Counted from the stretch's first letter, positions 53,173 through 61,348 are shown. The stretch: DNA of 64,000 nt from a virus (IMGVR_UViG_3300002350_000003:1-64000), one strand, 5' to 3'. Notes: a model not told the origin generated them from the letters alone. Numbers and translations: made by a program.

Positions 53173-54678
53173 TTAGTTAGTAGTTAGTGTTACTCCTCTG
53201 GTTACTAATGCTTTTGCACTAGAGCCAGCTTTAATGATAGTGGCTGTGCCAGCACCAGTTGCTGTTTGAGATGATATAGTATAAGTAAATTGATTACTAT
53301 TAGTTACCGTAATAACAGCATACCTGTTTGCATTTGTAGCTGTTGTAATTCCACTGACTCTTAATACATCTCCACTGAGATATCCATGATTAGTTAAATT
53401 TACAGTACAAGTTGTACCAGAACAAACGAAATTTGAACCATTGGTAGTAATACTGCCTAAATTTGAAGGAGATGCGCTAGACCCTCCACTAATATTGATA
53501 CTTCTTGCATTAGGAGATCCATAAGATGTTGTTCCATTAGTTCCATCCATGTATGCGAATGTTGCTAATAAATTATCAACACTACTTTGATTTAGCGAAG
53601 CATTAGTTATAGACACATTCAAACCACAACTTTTCCATGTTCCAAGAGAAGGAAGAGTTAGTGTTTGTAAAACGGGGGTTGTGAATGTTATGGTACTAGA
53701 AAAAGAACTCCCTACCGCTACTATCGATGGAATAGATATTGATGTCATAGAAGACGAAGAGATATTAAAATTTCCACCGTTGCTAGTAACAACATACTGT
53801 AATGATGGTAGAGATAAAGAGCTTAAGCTGTTTGCTGTTAAATTAAAATAATCAATAGTATTTAATAATGGTAAGCTTATTGATGTCAAGTTTGAGCCAG
53901 TAAATAATAAATATTTTGCATAAGTGAGCTTTGGCATTTGAAAAGACGTTAGAGCATTTGCTGTTAATCCAAAATTCCCAGTAATATGTACAATTTCTGG
54001 TAATGACAGAGTTGTTAAACTATTCATCGTAGTAGAATCAAACAAATTTCCATTTATATATTTAAAATTATTTAGTAATATGCTTGTAAGATTAGTGACA
54101 GTACCCATAGTAGAAAATAAATTACCGGTAAGACCTTCTATGTTGGATGAAATAGTAGCTATTCTACCATCAACAAAATCTTGATTATTATAGAGGGGCC
54201 ACGAACCTTCAACCCACGGTCCTGTTCCTGTTAACACATTTCCATTTATTGTCATTATGTTTTTAGGAAAAGTAATAAGGGCTGCATTCCTTGAATATAT
54301 TGGAGTAGACCCTGTGATAGTCGTCGTTAGTGCAGGTATGCTTTCAGAAAAACTTATTGGCACACCTCCTTGTGTAATACCATCACCCATTCGTAATACT
54401 TTGGAGTCGGTAGCCCATAAAGGCTCACCTTCTAATGGAGTTATTGCATTAACTTCTGCTAATGTTCCTCTACGAATTTGTAAATTAGCTGGAGATGTAA
54501 TATCAACCCACTGATTATTGCGGCGACCATATGTAATAGTGCCAGATGGTGCATCAACATCCTTCCATAATATTTTTTTAGTTACAGGTGTTCCATCTGG
54601 ATTATCTACCATTACCAAAACATCGTCTGGAGTTATAGAGGAACTAGATGGTAATTGGTGTATTCTTGTGACAACCAT
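53173..54678 (-). CDS. Tail fibre with leucine-rich-like repeats (fibre A)
   Basis: 501 residues. The N-terminal part is like fibre B ('RIHQLPSSSSITPDDVLVMV', 'LQIRRGTLAEVNAITP', 'PLWATDSK'), the Mtd-type attachment region. Residues about 185-370 hold irregular repeats such as 'LTTLSLPEIVHITGNF' and 'LTSISLPLLNTIDYF' of 20-25 residues each, resembling BspA-type leucine-rich repeats used in surface adhesion. The C-terminal 100 residues are a Ser/Thr/Asn-rich beta domain. Likely receptor-binding tail fibre; the repeat region probably sets specificity. Confidence 0.75.
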   Translation of the reverse strand: MVVTRIHQLPSSSSITPDDVLVMVDNPDGTPVTKKILWKDVDAPSGTITYGRRNNQWVDITSPANLQIRRGTLAEVNAITPLEGEPLWATDSKVLRMGDGITQGGVPISFSESIPALTTTITGSTPIYSRNAALITFPKNIMTINGNVLTGTGPWVEGSWPLYNNQDFVDGRIATISSNIEGLTGNLFSTMGTVTNLTSILLNNFKYINGNLFDSTTMNSLTTLSLPEIVHITGNFGLTANALTSFQMPKLTYAKYLLFTGSNLTSISLPLLNTIDYFNLTANSLSSLSLPSLQYVVTSNGGNFNISSSSMTSISIPSIVAVGSSFSSTITFTTPVLQTLTLPSLGTWKSCGLNVSITNASLNQSSVDNLLATFAYMDGTNGTTSYGSPNARSINISGGSSASPSNLGSITTNGSNFVCSGTTCTVNLTNHGYLSGDVLRVSGITTATNANRYAVITVTNSNQFTYTISSQTATGAGTATIIKAGSSAKALVTRGVTLTTN

Positions 54679-54679
54679 C

Positions 54680-54928
54680 TTAAACTCCTAATATGCCAGA
54701 AGATCCGGTAGTATAATAAGTAACGTCATCAAATCTATCTTTTAGTCTGTTTTCTATAGCTGTATATGAATAAGATTTCTCATATTCAAATGGACTTATA
54801 AGAGCTTGATAATTGCCACTCCCACTAACTGGCTTTCCGAACCAGCAATATACAACGGCTGAACCGTTTTGAATTGTTTCTCTACCAGAAACTACATTAG
54901 TGATTACATCTGTTGTTGAAATTGGCAT
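54680..54928 (-). CDS. Small hypothetical protein preceding fibre A (82 aa)
   Basis: Preceded by AAGGGG seven bases before ATG and followed by fibre A after one base. Polar, Ser/Thr/Tyr-rich, one Cys, no membrane segment. The gene order (papain-like peptidase, this, fibre A) suggests a small virion connector or fibre-assembly protein. No motif recognised. Confidence 0.5.
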   Translation of the reverse strand: MPISTTDVITNVVSGRETIQNGSAVVYCWFGKPVSGSGNYQALISPFEYEKSYSYTAIENRLKDRFDDVTYYTTGSSGILGV

Positions 54929-54941
54929 ATTTTACCCCTTT

Positions 54942-55859
54942 TTAGAATTGATCTTTTAATGTCCAAATTACTTTTCTTGGAGGAAAGCCGTCTACATCAC
55001 TAAATACCCAAGAGCCATTCTGTGCTAACATTTCTGCTGCATCTCGTTCTCTTATCCAGAAACTTCCATCTGGTTGATCTAAACGCTTCTCACCATTATT
55101 CCAAACCCCCCAAGAGTTTTGGACTAAGAATAGTGTTTCATTATAAATTTCATGAGTATCATCCATCCCAATCCAAGCCATCGCGTGACCCCATGATCCA
55201 GATCGGGCGGCAATACCATTCTTATCTCTTCTAGAACTAAATCCAGAATTACTGCATACACTAATAGAATAACCGTTGGCTATTGCATCTCTGGCTTGAT
55301 CTATTGTGTTAATTAAACTGATAGTCTTAACTTGATGTTTCTTTGCTGCTTTTACTAATTCTTCTGGAACACCAGTACGACCCCATCTGCCACCAATAGC
55401 ACTATATGTTGAAAGATCATAATCTCCGTACTTTTGACGAAGTAATATTCCTCCATTTTGGTGGACGAATTTAGCAGCACCACCACAAGTCATACCTTCA
55501 CCGCCGTGTCCGCGTGAACCATAAATACCTTCAGTAGCACCACGGGCCACAAACTCTTCTCGTTGTCCATTTATAATTTCACAACTGCGTGTAATATCTA
55601 CGCTATTTCGCGTTGCATGTGAAACACAATCTCCTTGGACTTGCCTTTCTGATGGACCAAAAGAGGGATCAAACTTCAAGAGAGACTTAAACGGTAGGGA
55701 TAGTTTTCCTTTTCCAGTACCATATAAATCATGTGCTGCCACACCAAATAGTGGATGTGGCAGTTCTCCTAAGAGCTTGTCCAACTCTTTTGGGTCACAG
55801 TATGATCCTACAAAGCCATCTTTATAGGCTTTTAATAAATCTTTCGGTGTCTTGAACAT
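54942..55859 (-). CDS. Papain-like (C1-type) cysteine peptidase
   Basis: 305 residues from ATG 55859, overlapping the holin-candidate stop as TGATG; a GTG one codon earlier is possible. The triad is in papain order: Q75 (oxyanion) and C78 in 'QGDCVSHA', H225 in 'SWGHAMAWIG', and N248 in 'VQNSWG'. No signal peptide. A substrate-like propeptide (residues 1-65) is present. Known role of family: peptide-bond hydrolysis. Directly downstream of the holin candidate it may act as a lysis enzyme, or it may process virion proteins. The two cannot be separated here. Confidence 0.8.
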   Translation of the reverse strand: MFKTPKDLLKAYKDGFVGSYCDPKELDKLLGELPHPLFGVAAHDLYGTGKGKLSLPFKSLLKFDPSFGPSERQVQGDCVSHATRNSVDITRSCEIINGQREEFVARGATEGIYGSRGHGGEGMTCGGAAKFVHQNGGILLRQKYGDYDLSTYSAIGGRWGRTGVPEELVKAAKKHQVKTISLINTIDQARDAIANGYSISVCSNSGFSSRRDKNGIAARSGSWGHAMAWIGMDDTHEIYNETLFLVQNSWGVWNNGEKRLDQPDGSFWIRERDAAEMLAQNGSWVFSDVDGFPPRKVIWTLKDQF

Positions 55860-56080
55860 CACTTTGAGTTATCCTTTGCCCATTTAACTACTGTGTTAAT
55901 TAATACTACTGTAACAGGCACAATTAGTGCTGTCATGCTACCAAGATCAAGCTTAGTTAGATTTTCGCCAATATATGTTAATAGTGCGGCTAAACCAACT
56001 AATGCTGCGTTCTTACCAACTGAAATAAGATCAGTTGTATTTAATGAGAATGCTTTTGAACCTACTTTTAGATCTAACAT
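55859..56080 (-). CDS. Holin candidate (73 aa, two membrane segments)
   Basis: Two predicted transmembrane helices (about residues 24-42 and 48-66) joined by a short loop 'GENLTKLDLGS', and a basic C-terminus ending 'KWAKDNSK'. That is the size and topology of small two-helix phage holins. Strong GGAGATATAAG site. It lies between a membrane PAS protein and a papain-like peptidase. Holin identity is from topology and position, not a sequence signature. Confidence 0.6.
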   Translation of the reverse strand: MLDLKVGSKAFSLNTTDLISVGKNAALVGLAALLTYIGENLTKLDLGSMTALIVPVTVVLINTVVKWAKDNSK

Positions 56081-56081
56081 C

Positions 56082-56675
56082 TTATATCTCCTTGAGTTGA
56101 GAAATGCTTATTAAAAATCCACCATGCTCCTTGTCATTTATCCTATATGGAAATCCCATCATTTTTACTATCTTATCATCTACTGTTTGTACTGTTTTGA
56201 CTAATTTTCTATTCATTTTTAAGCAAGATTTCAATTCATCAAAAAGATCTTCTCTATCTTCTTCTTTTATATAATTGAGCCAATCATAACCTTCTACACT
56301 GTTAATAACTTCTTGTGTTAATTCATAAAAATTATTATTGGTCCAAGTTAGTCTACCATGATCATCTGTTTCAAATAATGCCGCATCATTATAGTGAAGT
56401 GCGGCTTTTGTTCTTTGTTCTATAACTTTTTGTCTTTTTTCCATCCTATTAACGGTAGATCTTAAGTCTACAATAGCGTCTTTTAGGCTATTTCCACCAT
56501 TAGTTGTTAGTTCTTTTTTGATTGTTTCTAATGATCTACCAACTTCTTCCTGCCCTTTAACAAATTTAACTGTTGGTTTTATTACCTTGACCCACATTAA
56601 GCTAAAAAATGTTCCTAGACCACCAATGATAGTAAATATAAAGGTGATATGTTCTGGACTTTTTATGTCTAGCAT
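56082..56675 (-). CDS. Membrane-anchored PAS-domain protein
   Basis: 197 residues. A transmembrane segment near residues 9-30 ('ITFIFTIIGGLGTFFSLMWV') leads into a coiled-coil-like helix (about 40-90) and a PAS-fold domain (about 90-195). The PAS pattern is 'ALFETDDHGRLTWTNNNFYELT' (core strand-helix), 'YDWLNYIKEEDREDLFDEL' and a final 'HGGFLISISQL' strand. There is no kinase or cyclase domain. GGAGGCAATT precedes ATG, very strong. It is two bases upstream of the holin candidate. PAS domains sense small molecules, redox, oxygen or light, or mediate dimerisation. Confidence 0.75.
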   Translation of the reverse strand: MLDIKSPEHITFIFTIIGGLGTFFSLMWVKVIKPTVKFVKGQEEVGRSLETIKKELTTNGGNSLKDAIVDLRSTVNRMEKRQKVIEQRTKAALHYNDAALFETDDHGRLTWTNNNFYELTQEVINSVEGYDWLNYIKEEDREDLFDELKSCLKMNRKLVKTVQTVDDKIVKMMGFPYRINDKEHGGFLISISQLKEI

Positions 56676-56698
56676 AATTGCCTCCGTAGGAAAAAGAA

Positions 56699-56737
56699 GG
56701 ATAAAGTGCCTTAAGATTTCTCAAAAGGCACTTATCC
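56699..56737 (-). terminator. Hairpin terminator between virion-like gene and PAS gene
   Basis: GGATAAAGTGCCTT (56699-56712) pairs with AAGGCACTTATCC (56725-56737), 13 pairs with one bulged A and a 12-base loop. Read on the minus strand it follows the stop of the gene at 56750 and runs into a T/C-rich stretch. It could reduce readthrough into the lysis genes. Confidence 0.7.
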
Positions 56738-56749
56738 AAAAATAACGAC

Positions 56750-57367
56750 TTATTCGTTACTATCTTTAGCCTTGTAGGCAACATTACGAGTTGGTAAAGC
56801 TGCTCCAAATCTATAGGTAAGTTCACCGGGAACTGCTCTACTAGTACTTGCAGCATCATCAACGGCTGGGAAGTTACCGCTGGTAGCTCTATAAGTTACA
56901 GCAGTACCAGCACCAGTACCTCTGGTAAGACCGGGGAAATTGCCACTAGATGGAGTTGCAAGAACATTAAATGTTCTTGTAGCATATGAACCAAACTGAG
57001 TAGTCTTTAGATTCTTATTAACTACGGCTTCTGTAGCACCACCGGGGATAGTTAAAATAGTTGAAGATGATCCATTGATTTTACCAGCATTGGTATCACC
57101 AGCGGCCATTAATAGAAATTCGCTACCAGCGGGTGGAGTATATGCAAAAGTGCCACCCTCTTTTGCCCTTGTTACACCGTGTGGATCACGAAAATTATTT
57201 GGGGCTGTAGGTGTATCTTCAGTTACAACTGTACCATAGCCCGGAACGTCAGCTAAATTGTTGATAAGTGATAGATCTGTTAGATTTTCACTAACAGCAC
57301 CGCCATTTAGAACAACGCCACCGTCATTATTGTATGCATTTGCAGAAACTGCTTTTTGGGATGCCAT
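56750..57367 (-). CDS. Probable abundant virion protein (205 aa)
   Basis: Ala/Gly/Thr/Asn-rich, no Cys, no membrane segment; composition fits a head decoration or minor capsid protein. Preceded by a near-perfect AAAAGGAG site and followed by a strong hairpin, suggesting high and separately controlled expression. It is the first gene after the sigma-like factor gene. Exact role unknown. Confidence 0.6.
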   Translation of the reverse strand: MASQKAVSANAYNNDGGVVLNGGAVSENLTDLSLINNLADVPGYGTVVTEDTPTAPNNFRDPHGVTRAKEGGTFAYTPPAGSEFLLMAAGDTNAGKINGSSSTILTIPGGATEAVVNKNLKTTQFGSYATRTFNVLATPSSGNFPGLTRGTGAGTAVTYRATSGNFPAVDDAASTSRAVPGELTYRFGAALPTRNVAYKAKDSNE

Positions 57368-57438
57368 ATTATTCTCCTTTTATTAAATAAAATTTGCAAA
57401 GTAATAATTCCGCATCCTTTTATAGTCCAGTTCCTAAA

Positions 57439-57450
57439 ATTATATACACA
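57439..57450 (-). promoter_or_regulatory. TGTGTATATAAT motif, possible extended -10 promoter
   Basis: Minus strand TGTGTATATAAT (57450-57439), a TGn-extended-like -10 about 70 bases before the ATG of the virion-like gene at 57367. It lies in the gap directly after the sigma-like factor gene. A TGTGTATA/GTGTATAT core recurs in two other gaps (35286-35279 minus; 15415-15422 plus). Confidence 0.4.
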
Positions 57451-57451
57451 T

Positions 57452-57928
57452 TTAACAGAATTTATCTTTTATGTTGTCTGCAAGTTTGTGGATTTTACGT
57501 CTAATACTTTCCCTATTTTTACCACGTTTTTCAGATATTTCTGCTATAGTCATATTGCTAAGTCTATCTTCAATCAAATCCCTATCTTCTGAATTCTTAA
57601 ACTCGTCCATTAGATCAATACTAAAAAATGGATCTGTATTGGATGCTATATTTTGGTGCAACATTCCAAAAGACTTATTTTTATTGGCAAACTTAATCTC
57701 CTTCATGCACTCAATAAACACGCCCTTATATAGATAAGTTGTAAATTTAGCTCCCTTTTCTGCATTGTAGTTAACGAATGTTTTCCATAACGCATTAAGT
57801 TGGCAAGTCTTTATAGAATCAGCATCTAATTGATTTCTAAATCTCTTAGAAGCCTTATTCATAATTTTAACAATATTTTCATCCTTAAGGGCAACCTGTA
57901 TCTTATCATCTATGCAATTACTCATCAT
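57452..57928 (-). CDS. Sigma-factor-like protein (158 aa)
   Basis: Start ATG 57928 has AAGGAG six bases ahead. The middle 'KTFVNYNAEKGAKFTTYLYKGV' resembles sigma region 2 helices, and the C-terminal 'MTIAEISEKRGKNRESIRRKIHKL' is a helix-turn-helix like sigma region 4. The length matches small ECF-type sigma factors. It is directly upstream of a strongly expressed virion-like gene, so it probably directs host RNA polymerase to late phage promoters. The region 2 match is moderate. Confidence 0.65.
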   Translation of the reverse strand: MMSNCIDDKIQVALKDENIVKIMNKASKRFRNQLDADSIKTCQLNALWKTFVNYNAEKGAKFTTYLYKGVFIECMKEIKFANKNKSFGMLHQNIASNTDPFFSIDLMDEFKNSEDRDLIEDRLSNMTIAEISEKRGKNRESIRRKIHKLADNIKDKFC

Positions 57929-58373
57929 CAAATTCTCCTTTTATAAGTTCTTGTTCAATATCAAATCTTATATTCTGAAAATCAAACATCTGTCCTATAC
58001 CAACAAAAAATCTATAACGACTAAAGATTTTTAGTATCTCAATACCGGGCATTTTATTGAGTTTATTTTTTATGGCTGGTGTAATATCGAAGTTTGTGTG
58101 ACCAATCCAGCAGTCAAAATTAGCTAACATAGATATATCATCTATTACCTGCGGAGTGAGTGGCAACATCTTATGCAAAGCTGCTGACATCATATCTTTT
58201 TTATTGTCTTCATCTTCATATGATTCGTCTTCATCATCGTCATCGTCTTCTTCACCCAAAATATCTTCTTCTGCTTCTGGCATCATATTCTGTATTATAT
58301 TCTGTAATATGGGGCATGATAATTGTTTTTCAATATAATCTTCATATTTTTGCCATCCTATTTTTTTAGACAT
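57918..58373 (-). CDS. Acidic hypothetical protein (151 aa)
   Basis: Contains an extreme acidic stretch of Asp/Glu near residues 33-56 with a helical, hydrophobic C-terminal half. Preceded by TAGGAG. It overlaps the sigma-like gene by 11 bases and follows a 123-aa gene by nine. Acidic tracts often mimic DNA or bind basic proteins. No more can be said. Confidence 0.5.
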   Translation of the reverse strand: MSKKIGWQKYEDYIEKQLSCPILQNIIQNMMPEAEEDILGEEDDDDDEDESYEDEDNKKDMMSAALHKMLPLTPQVIDDISMLANFDCWIGHTNFDITPAIKNKLNKMPGIEILKIFSRYRFFVGIGQMFDFQNIRFDIEQELIKGEFDDE

Positions 58374-58382
58374 ATATGACTC

Positions 58383-58754
58383 CTATTTTGTGAAAACTTC
58401 AGACGGTTTTATACAAGGTTCATCCGCCTTACTATCTTTATGCCCATTTATGATTTTTGCTTTAGTATCTTTACTAATAAGATTGAAAATTTTAATTAGA
58501 CAATCTTCTCTACCTTCTTCTACAAGGGCATTTTTTACTATATTCATAGTTTCTAGTATCGCCCTATCTTCTGCTAAAGTGTCGATTATATAACACAGTG
58601 ATTCAATAGATTCATCACTATAATCCTCCAGTTCTACATCCACTATCGTAGAATCTGAACCTTTAGAAACTATATAACTTATTTTTGCTAAAACTTCATT
58701 AGGTTCTGAAACTTGTTCATTATCTGGTTTTTTCTTGAAGAAATTAAATAACAT
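58383..58754 (-). CDS. Hypothetical protein (123 aa)
   Basis: Acidic, helical and soluble after a short hydrophobic/basic N-terminal start ('LFNFFKKK'), with regular 'E..L..' patterns. No recognised motif. It overlaps the glycosyltransferase stop by 11 bases and may be co-translated with it. Confidence 0.45.
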   Translation of the reverse strand: MLFNFFKKKPDNEQVSEPNEVLAKISYIVSKGSDSTIVDVELEDYSDESIESLCYIIDTLAEDRAILETMNIVKNALVEEGREDCLIKIFNLISKDTKAKIINGHKDSKADEPCIKPSEVFTK

Positions 58755-59817
58755 TTAATATTTTTCTCCCGGTGTTTTTCCAGCTAAAATTTTTAGCAGT
58801 TGTAATTCCATATTCGTTAACAGTTAAACTATTAGTTATATTTAGTTCATGGATATTTTGCATATATTTTATAGCAATATTTTTGGCCCTATTATCTATC
58901 CTAGCCCAATTACCTTGACCGTGAAACCATTTACCGTCATATGCAGTTTCGGTTTCTTCTATAGGTATTAACAATGCATTATTAGAGTTACAAAATTCTG
59001 TATGGGCAGAATAATCTGTGGCTATTACACGTTTTCCACAAGCCATCATTTCTAATAGCTCTAAATTCCACCCCTCTGCTCTTGCTGGAAATATTCCACA
59101 ATGAGTTTGGGACATTATATTATACACTTCTTGCTGAGTGTTCTGTCGTGGAATAATATGTATTTTAGATCCCAGTTTAGACTTTTTATATAGATTTATC
59201 CATTCATTTTGTTCCTGCTCTGTGCAGAAAGGATTTTCGCACATCATGAATAGTTCTACATTATCATCTTCGTTAAACGCTGAGTTAAATATATCAACTA
59301 ATACATCATGCCCCTTTCTTATTTCCCATTTACCACAATTAAAAAATCTTGTTGGACTATTTTGTGGCATTTCAGACGGCTGAAAAATAGATGAATCAAC
59401 ACCCAGCGGGACTACTATAACGTTAGATTCTTCAATAGTTGTATTATTTAATACTATTTTCTTAGCCCATTCTGAACATACAAACACTCTATCTAAAGAT
59501 TGAAGTTGATGCTTTTCAAAATCATTAAACTTATCCAACTCAAATATCGGAAACCCTATTCTGGTTCCTTTGCCAGCAAATTGTGCCATATCATGTTGAT
59601 GCCATATTTTAATACATGGGGCATTATAATCATAAAACTGAGAATTTTTTATACATTTAGAGATTATGTCGGCATCTTCTTGATTTGTTACTTGAGGTTG
59701 TCCTATCATGAATAAAGAAACTTCTATGGATTTAGATAGTTCTTTGATAATGTTTAAGGATGATACGCCGTAACCAAGCTGATTAATTGGGGCCATTACA
59801 TTAATTTTAGTATTCAT
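58744..59817 (-). CDS. GT4 glycosyltransferase
   Basis: 357 residues. The N-terminal 'PINQLGYGVSSLNII' is the GT-B Gly-rich loop. 'FPARAEGWNLELLEMMACGKRVIAT' (about residues 243-267) has the E-x7-E donor motif, followed by 'DYSAHTEFC'. It lies outside the main sugar operon, between a deoxyribosyltransferase-like gene and a small acidic protein. Confidence 0.85.
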   Translation of the reverse strand: MNTKINVMAPINQLGYGVSSLNIIKELSKSIEVSLFMIGQPQVTNQEDADIISKCIKNSQFYDYNAPCIKIWHQHDMAQFAGKGTRIGFPIFELDKFNDFEKHQLQSLDRVFVCSEWAKKIVLNNTTIEESNVIVVPLGVDSSIFQPSEMPQNSPTRFFNCGKWEIRKGHDVLVDIFNSAFNEDDNVELFMMCENPFCTEQEQNEWINLYKKSKLGSKIHIIPRQNTQQEVYNIMSQTHCGIFPARAEGWNLELLEMMACGKRVIATDYSAHTEFCNSNNALLIPIEETETAYDGKWFHGQGNWARIDNRAKNIAIKYMQNIHELNITNSLTVNEYGITTAKNFSWKNTGRKILNVI

Positions 59818-60367
59818 AGTTTATTTTGTTATTCCTAAAAAAGAACCATCGTTTTAGTTTTGTTACGTCTTCTTCTTGATTTATATAGCTAAGATAGTTT
59901 AATACCTCGCTCAGAGAATTAAATATATGTTCGTGTGGCAACATAAAGAATAACCAATTGGGTGCTTGGCTTTTACCCTGTTCGCACCATATTAAAACTG
60001 GCTTTTTCTCCCTATTAGCTGTTACTATCTCTTCGTATGTTCCACAAGCATGAATATTAAGATCAATATGAGCAATAATGAAGTCAGATATATCTACACA
60101 TCGCAAATCTGCACTGCGTATTATACCAAATTTCTCTTTGATCTTTTCATACTTTTCTGTCTCTTTGTAGTATTCTATCCAGTGCCTAGTCTCTTCATCT
60201 TCAATAACCCCATTGATTGGTTTGTCGCACGGGTCAATGACAGTTACCCCTAGTTCGTTTAGATATGGAGTTATTCGCTTACGCCAAGTAGTTCCACCGT
60301 CTGGAACTCTATCCATAGCACCAACTAAATAAACTCTCATGCCAACTAAGTTATTTATTGAATCCAT
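59807..60367 (-). CDS. Nucleoside 2-deoxyribosyltransferase-like protein
   Basis: 186 residues. 'RVYLVGAMDRVPDGGTTWRKRI' (about residues 11-32) matches the substrate-binding start of the family, and 'DFIIAHIDLNIHACGTYEEIVTA' (about 93-116) the catalytic-Glu region. The family exchanges bases on deoxynucleosides or cleaves dNMPs. Next to a deaminase-like gene it probably serves nucleotide salvage or base modification. Confidence 0.65.
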   Translation of the reverse strand: MDSINNLVGMRVYLVGAMDRVPDGGTTWRKRITPYLNELGVTVIDPCDKPINGVIEDEETRHWIEYYKETEKYEKIKEKFGIIRSADLRCVDISDFIIAHIDLNIHACGTYEEIVTANREKKPVLIWCEQGKSQAPNWLFFMLPHEHIFNSLSEVLNYLSYINQEEDVTKLKRWFFFRNNKINYEY

Positions 60368-60758
60368 TGTCTATGCTCCACCATACTTTGTTAATACCTA
60401 GAGATCTCATTATTCTATCACACTTATCGCACGGCTGACTACATCTTAATTCGCCACGCTTATTTAGTCTTATAATAACCATTTTGAGGCTATTATCTAT
60501 ATAATATTTACCCCATAAACGAGATATTAGATCAGTTTCTGCGTGAAAGTAAGGGTATTCACTATCTGTATTGAACCTTTTAGCTAATACTAGTGCTTGA
60601 GTATGGGTTTTCTCTGGATTGTTTTGCCCTATTGCAAGAAGTTTATTTTTCTTGTATCCAAAAGCAAAGTGAAAAAATTTATTCTTAGTTTGTCTTTCCT
60701 CTTTGGCTTTAGGTAAAAGGCTCAGTGCTATTTCAAGTGATTGATCTATTATATTCAT
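60351..60758 (-). CDS. Deaminase-fold (cytidine/deoxycytidylate-like) zinc protein
   Basis: 135 residues. The zinc site is visible as H72-A-E74 ('FHAETDL') and P109-C110-x2-C113 ('QPCDKC'), the HAE...PCxxC pattern of cytidine-deaminase-fold enzymes. It is shorter and more divergent than the canonical dCMP deaminase at 62474, so the substrate may be different, possibly a modified base. Overlaps both neighbours. Confidence 0.75.
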   Translation of the reverse strand: MNIIDQSLEIALSLLPKAKEERQTKNKFFHFAFGYKKNKLLAIGQNNPEKTHTQALVLAKRFNTDSEYPYFHAETDLISRLWGKYYIDNSLKMVIIRLNKRGELRCSQPCDKCDRIMRSLGINKVWWSIDNGFNK

Positions 60759-61255
60759 GAGAAATCTATAGTATTGATAGTAATAAGCTTGATAAATTCT
60801 TGAATACTAGTTACTTTATGATTATCAAAAGCTTGTTTGGTTTTCTGTTTTGCTTCTGTCTTTTTGTATCCAAGTGCTACAAGCGAACTAATACAATCAT
60901 TGTAAAGTTGCTCATCTCGTACTGGTTTTGGTTTAGGGGTTGTTGTTGTTGGTGTAATAGTAGGTATGGTTGCCGGTTGATTAATGACGGGGTTATTTTT
61001 CTTAGGTTTGGGCTTATCTGCAACGGTGCGTTTTGGTACACTCTTGACAGCACAGCTTTGTGTTGGTACAACCTTTACTTGTTTTGGTTTTTCAATATAC
61101 GTGTAGTCTTCTACATATCCAATAACAAACTTATCTAGCTTGTTGAAGCTAATTGATTTGCCCTCAATGTATGCCTTATATGTATAAAAAATTGTTAAGC
61201 AAATGATAACAAATGCCCAAAAATTTCCAACGCTAGGATGTGGCTGTGGGTTCAT
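60755..61255 (-). CDS. Membrane-anchored protein with RuvA-C-like helical end (166 aa)
   Basis: An N-terminal hydrophobic segment (about residues 12-28, 'FWAFVIICLTIFYTYKA') is followed by a Pro/Lys/Thr-rich linker and a C-terminal three-helix motif ('CISSLVALGYKKTEAKQKTKQAF'). The motif resembles UBA/RuvA-C-type modules that bind partners. First gene after the strong promoter at 61273-61300. Confidence 0.5.
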   Translation of the reverse strand: MNPQPHPSVGNFWAFVIICLTIFYTYKAYIEGKSISFNKLDKFVIGYVEDYTYIEKPKQVKVVPTQSCAVKSVPKRTVADKPKPKKNNPVINQPATIPTITPTTTTPKPKPVRDEQLYNDCISSLVALGYKKTEAKQKTKQAFDNHKVTSIQEFIKLITINTIDFS

Positions 61256-61272
61256 AATTTTTTCCTACTGTG

Positions 61273-61300
61273 ATCATACCATAACTATCGTCACAGTCAA
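61273..61300 (-). promoter_or_regulatory. Strong sigma70-like promoter
   Basis: Minus strand: TTGACT (61300-61295), 16-base spacer, TATGAT (61278-61273), about 18 bases before the ATG at 61255. It lies just after the SSB terminator and probably drives the operon that includes the deaminase-like, deoxyribosyltransferase-like and glycosyltransferase genes. Confidence 0.8.
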
Positions 61301-61311
61301 GACGCAAACTT

Positions 61312-61348
61312 AAAAAAAATGGCCCGAAGCACAAGGCGACGGGCCATT
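61312..61348 (-). terminator. Rho-independent terminator after SSB gene
   Basis: AATGGCCCG (61318-61326) pairs with CGGGCCATT (61340-61348) around a 13-base loop. On the minus strand it is followed by eight T (A-run 61312-61319 on plus). It ends the nucleotide-metabolism/SSB operon. Confidence 0.85.

Noticed and set aside
58156-58338. Ser-rich open frame on the plus strand (about 60 aa)
   Set aside because: It is the antisense of the Asp/Glu-rich stretch in the gene at 57918-58373; no ribosome site, so not a gene.
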